A DNA stretch of 12,689 nt from contig DXEQ01000226.1 in the NCBI GenBank assembly GCA_019114885.1, positions 1 through 12,689 on the forward strand, given 5' to 3'. The stretch's first letter is position 1; each line of letters starts with the position of its first letter. A program made the translations under genes and the position numbers. The notes beneath the pieces were generated by a model that was not told where the DNA came from, did no database searches, and worked only from the letters and a program-made list of their open reading frames with translations. Shown here in pieces: positions 1-6,101 of this stretch. Source of the DNA: Candidatus Anaerobutyricum stercoripullorum. Lineage in GTDB: Bacteria > Bacillota > Clostridia > Lachnospirales > Lachnospiraceae.

Positions 1-1146
1 GAAGTGAATGATATCAATATTAAACTTACATATGGCGGAAATGGTTACAGTGCTGTAAATGCAGACCGTATCCGTGCAGGACAATTTATTTTGACTGGAA
101 ATGATAATACAGATATCTATACGGATAACTATCAGGATATTTTCTTCGATATTCCGACAAAAGATGTAACAGTTGAAAAGTTATATCAGCTTGCCGGAAG
201 TCAGTATGAAGAATATGATGGAGTGAAAGACTTTAATGAAGCGAGACCAGAAAAAGCTGAAGGAGTTCGATATATCGGAGTATCCAGTTCGGCAGAGTGT
301 CATATTATGCAGATTCGTTCCGATATGCCTGCTCAGTTAGCTACGGTAGAATGGCTGAGTCTTAGCAGTGCGGCATATGCGCCAATGGTTCCTTTCTATA
401 GCGCTGTGCTTACAGATGTGCCGGAAGCATATAAAGAAGAAGCACCAGAATACAGTGATACATCTGCCTATTGGATATATCAAAGTCTTGGCAAGTATGT
501 AAGACAACAGAATTCTGCTGTACAAAAAGCAGTAAAAACTTTCTATAAAGGCTACGTAAATAAACTGGAAGCAGATCAGAAATCTGTGGACAAGCAGATG
601 ATGGAAGTTTATAACAGTAATCCTTCTCAGCTGGAGAAGAAAGCAACGGATTTGGGCATTTCCATTGGAAATCAGACCGTTGAGATGGCAAAGAAGTTAA
701 ATGCTGAGGTAATGTCAGAAAATTACACAGTGGACTTCGCCACCGACTACAACGACATCAACTACTCTCTGACCGCGAAACCGGCGGAGCCGGAGAAACC
801 ATCCACAAACCAGCCGCAGGCTACCAGCCCGCAGGCCCAGACTGTCGCTGCTCCGGCCAGAACGGTGATCAAAAAACTCAAAAACCGCAACGGCAGAAGA
901 GTACAGGTGAAGTTCAAGAAGGTCGCCGGTGCGGACGGATATGAGATTGTGTACTCCACAGGCGTTAATTTTGGCAAGAAGAAAACAAAGGCAGTTTCTT
1001 ATAACGCATCCAAAAACATCCGTACTATTAAGAAAATGAAAAAAGGCAGACGCTACTTCGTGAAGGTTCGCGCATATAAGATGAACGGAACCAAGAAGGT
1101 GTACGGCAAATGGAGTCCGGTCAAGGTGATCAGAGTAAAGAAATAG
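1..1146 (+). CDS. C69-family (PepD-like) dipeptidase with C-terminal Fn3-like domain, 5'-truncated
   Basis: The frame is open from the first base, so the N-terminus, including the catalytic Cys expected at the start of mature C69 enzymes, lies outside the window. The visible part carries the family's C-terminal signature: a segment ending in SAECHIMQIR, then DMPAQLATVEWLSL and AAYAPMVPFYSAVLTDVP (nt ~289-423). C69 enzymes are Ntn-hydrolase-fold dipeptidases. A helical region follows, then a Pro/Ala/Gln-rich linker (nt ~775-861) and a Lys/Arg-rich Fn3-like domain (nt ~862-1143) ending VRAY...YGKWSPVKVIRVKK. That tail suggests an exported enzyme that stays at the surface, which is inference because the signal peptide is not visible. 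Codon use changes sharply near nt 730: third-position G/C is 4 of 20 in codons at nt 4-63, 9 of 20 at nt 670-729 and 18 of 20 at nt 730-789. The gene ends at TAG just before a strong terminator. The C69 assignment is fairly sure; the substrate is unknown. Confidence 0.8.
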   Translation, partial: EVNDINIKLTYGGNGYSAVNADRIRAGQFILTGNDNTDIYTDNYQDIFFDIPTKDVTVEKLYQLAGSQYEEYDGVKDFNEARPEKAEGVRYIGVSSSAECHIMQIRSDMPAQLATVEWLSLSSAAYAPMVPFYSAVLTDVPEAYKEEAPEYSDTSAYWIYQSLGKYVRQQNSAVQKAVKTFYKGYVNKLEADQKSVDKQMMEVYNSNPSQLEKKATDLGISIGNQTVEMAKKLNAEVMSENYTVDFATDYNDINYSLTAKPAEPEKPSTNQPQATSPQAQTVAAPARTVIKKLKNRNGRRVQVKFKKVAGADGYEIVYSTGVNFGKKKTKAVSYNASKNIRTIKKMKKGRRYFVKVRAYKMNGTKKVYGKWSPVKVIRVKK

Positions 1147-1169
1147 TCGTATAGAGAAGTATAAATAGT

Positions 1170-1253
1170 AAGAGGAAGTTCTGTTCCCGGTTACTGTTCA
1201 CAGGATGAACAGTAACGGTTTCCATGTGAGGGGGACGGAACTTCCTCTTTTTT
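1170..1253 (+). terminator. Rho-independent terminator of the C69 peptidase gene, with nested hairpins
   Basis: The outer stem is a perfect 12-bp inverted repeat, AAGAGGAAGTTC (1170-1181) with GAACTTCCTCTT (1238-1249), and runs into TTTTTT (1248-1253). A second perfect 11-bp hairpin, GTTACTGTTCA (1190-1200) with TGAACAGTAAC (1206-1216) and a 5-nt loop, lies inside it. The outer stem starts 24 nt after the stop codon. The size and T-run make termination on the plus strand convincing. The AAGAGGAAG start of the left arm also gives some activity potential on the minus strand. Confidence 0.9.
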
Positions 1254-1255
1254 AT

Positions 1256-1428
1256 TGCTTTTTCTCCTGTTTGGCGTTACTATAAGGAAGCGTCCGGGTT
1301 CCGGAAAGAAAATGTGCCGTTTTGCGGCGCTTAACCGGCATTTGACCGGCGCGGGAAGCTCCTTGATCCGCGCATTAATTGTTATTGGGTTTTATTGTGA
1401 GATATGAGAAAAAGAACAGGAGATAAAC
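1256..1428. other. Intergenic region before the gtrA-like gene
   Basis: No gene is visible. A TATAAG hexamer at 1281-1286 could be a -10 box but has no good -35 at 16-18 nt. A short direct repeat ACCGGC lies around 1335-1350. The last ~60 bases before the gene are AT-rich, with TTGTTA at 1379-1384 and TATGAG at 1403-1408 (18-nt spacer) as a weak promoter candidate. The ribosome site AGGAGA at 1418-1423 lies 5 nt before the ATG. Confidence 0.3.
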
Positions 1429-1860
1429 ATGATTGCTGATTTGTATCGAAAATGTCTGGAAATGTACCGGAAGTATAAAGAAGTCATCCTTTACATTTTT
1501 TTTGGCGGGCTGTGTACGGTGGTAAGTATCGGTTCCTTTGCCTGGTGCGACGTGGTCATGCGGATGGACCCGCTCATCGCAAATGTGATCTCGTGGATTC
1601 TGGCCGTGACTTTTGCCTATTTTACCAACAGGACATGGGTATTTGAGTCGGAGACCCACGGGCTTAAGAACATGCTGCGGGAAGCCGTTGGATTTTACGG
1701 CGGCAGAGTGCTCACCCTCATCATGGAAGAAGTGGTTCTTCTTATTTTTATCAACGGACTGGGATTGCCGAGTATCGGCGTAAAAGTGTTCGCGCAGGTT
1801 CTGGTGATGGTGGCCAACTATGTGATCAGTAAGCTGATCGTTTTCCGAAAGACAAGATAA
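1429..1860 (+). CDS. GtrA-family small membrane protein
   Basis: This 143-residue protein has the GtrA plan: four hydrophobic helices at about residues 19-41, 49-66, 86-108 and 116-137 with short basic ends. Diagnostic family patterns are present: FAYFTNRTWVF (62-72) after helix 2 and NYVISKLIVFR (130-140) at the end of helix 4. GtrA-like proteins are thought to help move polyprenyl-phosphate-linked sugars across the membrane for cell-wall, teichoic acid or O-antigen glycosylation. In many genomes they sit beside a glycosyltransferase, but none is present here, so the partner must be elsewhere. The ATG follows AGGAGA at a 5-nt spacing. The gene stands alone between a terminator upstream and convergent trmO downstream. 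The family call is strong; the sugar and pathway cannot be read from the sequence. Confidence 0.85.
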   Translation: MIADLYRKCLEMYRKYKEVILYIFFGGLCTVVSIGSFAWCDVVMRMDPLIANVISWILAVTFAYFTNRTWVFESETHGLKNMLREAVGFYGGRVLTLIMEEVVLLIFINGLGLPSIGVKVFAQVLVMVANYVISKLIVFRKTR

Positions 1861-1990
1861 GACAGCGGAATGGAAGCGATTGATCGCACCATTTCGTCTG
1901 AACAGATTACGGCGGCAGCGTCATACCATTTTGGGCGCCGCCGCCGATGCTGCTGGTCAGTTTCCGGACTGCCGGCAGGTATTCTTTTGC

Positions 1991-2014
1991 GCCGCTTCTG
2001 CGGCCTTATTTTTT
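1991..2014 (+). terminator. Possible weak terminator for the gtrA-like gene
   Basis: GCCGC (1991-1995), loop TTCT, GCGGC (2000-2004) is followed by a T-rich run (2006-2014, one A). It would act on plus-strand transcripts about 130 nt after the gtrA-like stop and overlaps the trmO stop codon on the other strand. The stem is only 5 bp. On the minus strand the following bases are not T-rich, so I see no good trmO terminator here. Confidence 0.35.
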
Positions 2015-2740
2015 GTTCTGAAAGATTTCTTCTACATACAGTTCATTTCCATCCACGCGGAAGCGGACACTCCATTTTCCAAAATCCAGCCCATAGATGC
2101 GTTCCGGGTCATCGTGATAGCCGGGCCGCGGATCCAGAGAGAGGATGTCAAGAAGCACGTCCCGTTTTTCCGGAGGGAGGATGTCAAGGAGTATGTCCTC
2201 ACAGTGTACGGTCAGGCGATGGCGGATCGTATCGTGGGTGAAGGAGCCGGAAGCTTCCGGGTGACTGTCAAAGAGCGGGGCGTACGGCTTGATATCGTAG
2301 ATGGGCGTGCCGTCCATCAGGTCCGCGCCGGATACAAAGAGTACCGGACCTTCCAGACCGTTTTCCCCTTTGAGACAGACCCGTTCCAGACGGACGCAGG
2401 AGAGCCCCAGCGGGTTCGGTCGGAAGGGAGCGCGGGAAGCGAATACGCCGGTATGTACATTTCCTCCCAGACGGGGCGGCCGGACGGTGGGCGACCAGCC
2501 CTTGTCCTGATTGGCGGAGAAGCCCCAGATGAGCCACAGGTGGGTGAACTGTTCTATATTCCGGATACAGTCCGGGTTTTTACATTCGCCTTCCAATGTG
2601 ATGGCCGCCTGCAGAGAGGGTACGAGCCCGCTCTGCCGCGGGATGCCGAACTTTTCCGGGAAATCCGTGTGGATATGCCCGATGGGCCGGATGGTAAGAG
2701 CGTCACATTTTTTCGTATCGTCAGTACATTTCTTGTCCAT
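2006..2740 (-). CDS. trmO: tRNA (N6-threonylcarbamoyl-A37)-N6-methyltransferase, TrmO/TsaA (YaeB) family
   Basis: TrmO enzymes use S-adenosylmethionine to convert t6A at position 37 of tRNA-Thr to m6t6A in the cytoplasm, which tunes decoding. The 244-residue protein is close to the family's usual length (E. coli TrmO is about 235). It carries the characteristic blocks: PIGHIHTDF (19-27), KFGIPRQSGLVP (30-41), FTHLWLIWGF (65-74), RPPRLGGN (87-94), GVFASRAPFRPNPLGLS (98-114) and DLMDGTPIYDIKPY (140-153). The C-terminal domain contains DPRPGYHDDPERIYGLDF. The start ATG (2738-2740) is supported by AGGAGG seven nt upstream (plus-strand 2748-2753). The gene is single, convergent with the gtrA-like gene and divergent from dus, and dus also encodes a tRNA-modifying enzyme. 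A near-repeat of 22 bases occurs within the C-terminal part. The assignment is secure. Confidence 0.93.
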   Translation of the reverse strand: MDKKCTDDTKKCDALTIRPIGHIHTDFPEKFGIPRQSGLVPSLQAAITLEGECKNPDCIRNIEQFTHLWLIWGFSANQDKGWSPTVRPPRLGGNVHTGVFASRAPFRPNPLGLSCVRLERVCLKGENGLEGPVLFVSGADLMDGTPIYDIKPYAPLFDSHPEASGSFTHDTIRHRLTVHCEDILLDILPPEKRDVLLDILSLDPRPGYHDDPERIYGLDFGKWSVRFRVDGNELYVEEIFQNKK

Positions 2741-2772
2741 AAAACTGCCTCCTCATCGTTGCGTTTTCTTCC

Positions 2773-2801
2773 ATTATAATATCATTTCGGCAAATAAGAA
2801 A
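2773..2801 (-). promoter_or_regulatory. Candidate trmO promoter
   Basis: Read on the minus strand, a perfect TATAAT occupies plus-strand 2778-2773, about 33 nt before the ATG. The -35 region is poor: TTCTTA at 2800-2795 (16-nt spacer) or TTTCTT at 2801-2796 (17-nt spacer). The strong -10 and suitable position support it; the missing -35 keeps confidence moderate. Confidence 0.45.
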
Positions 2802-2838
2802 CCATATTTTCCCTTACAGCCGCATGAATGAACGGTTA

Positions 2839-2872
2839 TTTACAATGTGTAAAATGTGTGTTACTGTAGTAA
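2839..2872. promoter_or_regulatory. Tandem dyads, probable operator between trmO and dus
   Basis: Two perfect inverted repeats lie close together: TTTACA-ATG-TGTAAA (2839-2853) and TTACT-GT-AGTAA (2861-2872). Their centres are about 20 bp apart, roughly two helical turns. The half-sites TACA/TGTA and TACT/AGTA resemble those bound by BlaI/MecI/CopY-type winged-helix repressors, but the spacing does not match the CopY box TACANNTGTA exactly. The first dyad contains TTTACA, which could be a -35 for dus with a weak TACTGT at 2862-2867 (17-nt spacer), so a bound protein would block that promoter. No regulator gene is in the window. Confidence 0.4.
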
Positions 2873-2966
2873 ACGGCAGTGAAAACGGATGTTTCCGGGG
2901 CGGGAGACGGCGCCGGGACAGAACGTTTTTTTGTAAAATATTCAGTGTGAAGAAAAAGGAGTCGTC

Positions 2967-3941
2967 ATGAAGATATATGCAGCGCCCATGGAGGGCGTCA
3001 CCGGCTATGTGTACCGGAATGCGCACCGGAAGTATTTCCGGGGAATCGATAAATATTTTACCCCGTTTCTGACGCCGAAACAGGGAAAGGGGTGGACGTC
3101 CAGAGAGAAGAATGACGTTGCGCCGGAGCACAACCGGACGCTTGTGCTGGTCCCGCAGATTCTCACCAACCGGGCGGAGGATTTTGTGCGGATGGCGGAG
3201 AAGCTGGCGGACTGCGGATACGGGGAAGTGAATCTGAATCTGGGATGCCCTTCCGGTACCGTGGTGGCAAAGGGAAAGGGCTGTGGTTTCCTCGCTGACC
3301 GGGACCAGCTGCTGCATTTTTTTACATATGTGTTTGACCATATGAGAGAAGGTATCCGGGTGTCTGTGAAGACCCGTCTGGGCAAGGACAGTCCGGAGGA
3401 GATCGTTCCTCTCATGGAGATTTATAACCAGTTTCCGCTCTCAGAGGTCATCATCCATGCGCGCATCCTCCGGGACTTTTACAAAAAGCCGGTGAACCGG
3501 GAGGCCTTTCGAAAAGGTTTCTTGCTGTGCAGGCATCCCGTGTGCTACAATGGAGATATCTTTGCGGCAGAGGATTTTCGGCAGTTTCAGGACGAGTTTC
3601 CCACAGTGGAGCGGGTGATGCTGGGCCGGGGACTTATTGCCAATCCACAGCTGGCGGAGCTGCTCACGGAGGGAGGAAGTCCCGATAAGGACAGATGGAA
3701 GGCGTTCCATGACGAGGTCTGCCTCGGGTACGAGGACGTCATGTCAGGAGAGAGAAATGTACTCTTTAAGATGAAGGAACTCTGGGACTACATGCTTCCC
3801 ATGTTTGAGGACAGCGGAAAGCTGGGAAAGAAAATAAAAAAAGCCGTGCGGCTTGCAGATTATAAAGAGATTGTAGAGACACTGTTTCAGGAGAGAGAAT
3901 TAAAACCTTTTGAGGCAGGGAAAGGACAGGGACAGGAATGA
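2967..3941 (+). CDS. dus: tRNA-dihydrouridine synthase (Dus family)
   Basis: Dus enzymes are FMN-dependent TIM-barrel reductases that use NADPH to reduce uridines in the tRNA D-loop (or nearby sites) to dihydrouridine. The 324-residue length is normal. Motifs appear in order: AAPMEGVTGYVYR (5-17) at the flavin-binding first strand; PQIL (63-66); VNLNLGCP (88-95) with catalytic Cys94; GKGCGF (103-108); VSVKTRLG (132-139); VIIHARILRDFY (161-172), with the conserved HaR; YNGDI (194-198); and VMLGRGLIANP (217-227), the phosphate-binding end. AAGGAG (2956-2961) lies 5 nt before the ATG. The stop overlaps the start of the S8 protease gene (ATGA), which implies shared transcription and translational coupling. 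The DusA/B/C subgroup and target uridine cannot be assigned from sequence alone. The family call is secure. Confidence 0.93.
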   Translation: MKIYAAPMEGVTGYVYRNAHRKYFRGIDKYFTPFLTPKQGKGWTSREKNDVAPEHNRTLVLVPQILTNRAEDFVRMAEKLADCGYGEVNLNLGCPSGTVVAKGKGCGFLADRDQLLHFFTYVFDHMREGIRVSVKTRLGKDSPEEIVPLMEIYNQFPLSEVIIHARILRDFYKKPVNREAFRKGFLLCRHPVCYNGDIFAAEDFRQFQDEFPTVERVMLGRGLIANPQLAELLTEGGSPDKDRWKAFHDEVCLGYEDVMSGERNVLFKMKELWDYMLPMFEDSGKLGKKIKKAVRLADYKEIVETLFQERELKPFEAGKGQGQE

Positions 3942-6079
3942 AAAAAGAGACGGAGAACAGAGCAGGACGATGGGGAAGGAGCGGATTAGCTGTTGCGCTC
4001 AGTCTGCTGCTTGGAATAGGAAGCTTTTTGGGGGGCGCCTGTGCGGACGTTTTTGCACAGACGGTGACGGCGCAGACCCTGACAGAAGGACAGGAAGAAG
4101 ACCTGGCAGCAGAGGCGGACACCTCAGTCGGCGAAGAGGGAGACTACGCTGTTGAGGGAAAAGAACTGACGGACAGTGAGGAGATCTCGGACCTGATCTC
4201 CGATACCTGGGATGAGAGCTACTTCGGGACTGCGGTGGTGGATACAGAAGAAGGCGAAGTAGATGTGGACGGCGAGACGGAGAGCCTGCCGGACAGCGAC
4301 GGCGGAGAAAAGGATAAAAAGAAGAGCCGGAGAGAACAGGAAGAGATTCTGGAAGAATACATGGAGACGCTGCCGGAAGATGGTCTTTATAATGTGGAAG
4401 AGACGGAAGACGGGGAGTATGAGATCACCGCTCCGTTCCAGACAAAGCGCCTGATCGTGGAGACCACCGATATTCAGGAAGATTATAATGCGAAAGATAT
4501 CTATTATAATACGGAGCTGGGTGAGACCATCCTGCAGTTTGAGACGGAAGAAGACACGAAGAAGGCGTTTGAGGAGCTTTCCCGCCAGTACGGAGAGGAG
4601 AGCTGTTATCCGGACGAGATCTACTATGTGGATGAGATTCTGACGGATGATGTCACTCTGGCCAGCAGCGGAAGCTATTCCTGGGGAGCCGCCTTCATGG
4701 GCATGAACACCCTGAAAGGGCAGGCGGAAGGCCGTTACGGCGCCGTCACCGTGGCGATTCTGGATACGGGTATCGACAAATCCAACTTTATGTTCCGCTC
4801 CCGCAATATTTCCTCCAAGAGTTATAATTTTATCGACGGGAATAAAAATGTGACGGATAACCATGGTCACGGCACACATGTGGCGGGCATCATTGCCGAT
4901 TCCACGCCGTCCAACGTCCGTTTCCTCATATTGAAGATATCAAACAGCAGCGGATATTCCTCCCTGCTGACCATTAAGACCGCTCTGCAGTATGCGTTAA
5001 GTCATGACGCCGACGTGGTCAATATGAGTCTCGGTTTCGTGGCGGCCAACGCCATGTCCGTGACTTATCTGGATTCCCTCATCAACAAGGCGTACAAAAA
5101 CGGCATCGCCATCTGCTGCGCTGCGGGAAATAACGGTGTGGATGTGGCCTTCTGCTATCCGGCCAACAACAACAAAACGCTGGCCATCGGCGCCTTTGGC
5201 ATGAATGGAAACGCCGCTTCTTATTCCAATTACGGAAGTCTCCTTGATTTTGCGGCGCCGGGTACCGCCATCGTCAGCGCGGCGGCCAGAGGCATGCTGA
5301 TCGGGATGACGGGAACGTCCATGGCAGCGCCGCATATCACGGCGGCGGTGACCTACCTTAAGATGCTGCAGCCGAATCTGTCCGTATCGGGAATCTATAA
5401 CGAGCTGAAAGCCCGCTGTATGGACCTGGGAGCGCCGGGAAAGGATGCTCATTTTGGCTGGGGATGCCCGGTTCTTACGAATCTGCTGCAGACAGGAATC
5501 TATGACAAGACCAACGTAGTATCCGCAGATAAGGGCAGCGTGGCTGCGCCGACCCTCAAAAAAGCAGAAAATGTAAAGGGCGGCGTGAAGATCGCATGGA
5601 AAAAGGTTAAAAAGGCCGACAAGTATATCATTTACCGGAAGAAGGGAAATGGTGCCTTTAAAAAGGTGAAGACCGTCTCCAAAAAGACGAAGTCCTGGAC
5701 AGATAAAAGTGTTTCCCAGGGAAAGAAATATACCTACGCGGTGAAGGCGGTCAGAAATAATAAAAACAGCGACCGGAGCAACAGCCGCGTCATCGTGTAC
5801 ATAAAGCAGCCGCAGAAGATAAAGACCCGACGGAAGAAGGGCCAGAAGGCGCTCATCAGATGGGCGAAGATGGCAAAGGTATCGGGATACCAGATTCGCT
5901 ATTCCGGAAATAAGAAGATGAAGAATGCGAAGACTTTGACAGTTTCCGGCAGTGCGGCAAAAAGAACAATAAAAGGGCTGAAGAAAAAGAATTACTACTG
6001 CCGTGTCCGCGCATACAGAGACGCGGGCGGAACCCGGTATTATTCCGCATGGTCCGCCACGGCACGGATTAAAAAATAG
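3938..6079 (+). CDS. Secreted subtilisin-like (S8) serine protease with two C-terminal Fn3-like domains
   Basis: This 713-residue exported endopeptidase starts with a basic N-terminus, a hydrophobic stretch (about residues 16-34) and an AxA-type cleavage region (VFA-Q, near 40). A very acidic propeptide-like region follows (about 47-240, with Asp/Glu runs and a charged KDKKKSRREQEE segment). The S8 catalytic domain has all key residues: Asp276 in VAILDTGID, His311 in GHGTHVAG, oxyanion Asn398 in AAGNNG and Ser461 in GTSMAAPH. Two basic Fn3-like modules (about 538-624 and 627-713) end the protein, the last with YYSAWSATARIKK. There is no Gram-positive sorting signal or lipobox, so attachment, if any, may be through the basic tail. 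The start ATG overlaps the dus stop; AGGGA at 3928-3932 is a plausible ribosome site. The next gene begins within about 25 nt. Protease identity is certain; substrates are unknown. Confidence 0.93.
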   Translation: MKKETENRAGRWGRSGLAVALSLLLGIGSFLGGACADVFAQTVTAQTLTEGQEEDLAAEADTSVGEEGDYAVEGKELTDSEEISDLISDTWDESYFGTAVVDTEEGEVDVDGETESLPDSDGGEKDKKKSRREQEEILEEYMETLPEDGLYNVEETEDGEYEITAPFQTKRLIVETTDIQEDYNAKDIYYNTELGETILQFETEEDTKKAFEELSRQYGEESCYPDEIYYVDEILTDDVTLASSGSYSWGAAFMGMNTLKGQAEGRYGAVTVAILDTGIDKSNFMFRSRNISSKSYNFIDGNKNVTDNHGHGTHVAGIIADSTPSNVRFLILKISNSSGYSSLLTIKTALQYALSHDADVVNMSLGFVAANAMSVTYLDSLINKAYKNGIAICCAAGNNGVDVAFCYPANNNKTLAIGAFGMNGNAASYSNYGSLLDFAAPGTAIVSAAARGMLIGMTGTSMAAPHITAAVTYLKMLQPNLSVSGIYNELKARCMDLGAPGKDAHFGWGCPVLTNLLQTGIYDKTNVVSADKGSVAAPTLKKAENVKGGVKIAWKKVKKADKYIIYRKKGNGAFKKVKTVSKKTKSWTDKSVSQGKKYTYAVKAVRNNKNSDRSNSRVIVYIKQPQKIKTRRKKGQKALIRWAKMAKVSGYQIRYSGNKKMKNAKTLTVSGSAAKRTIKGLKKKNYYCRVRAYRDAGGTRYYSAWSATARIKK

Positions 6080-6087
6080 GCAATGAC

Positions 6088-6093
6088 AGGTGG
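6088..6093 (+). promoter_or_regulatory. Ribosome binding site deciding the DUF5717-like start
   Basis: AGGTGG differs from AGGAGG at one base and lies 8 nt before TTG 6102. It overlaps the alternative GTG at 6090, which would then have no proper site of its own. Confidence 0.5.
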
Positions 6094-6101
6094 TATGCGA
6101 A

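Noticed and set aside
1880..2779. Plus-strand open frame (299 codons) over trmO
   Set aside because: The minus strand here encodes all TrmO motifs with a strong ribosome site. The plus-strand translation has none.
4025..4045. Lipoprotein signal on the S8 protease (Cys35)
   Set aside because: The residues before Cys35 are L-G-G-A, with the Leu at -4 rather than -3, so the lipobox is not met. An ordinary signal peptidase I site near Ala40 fits better.
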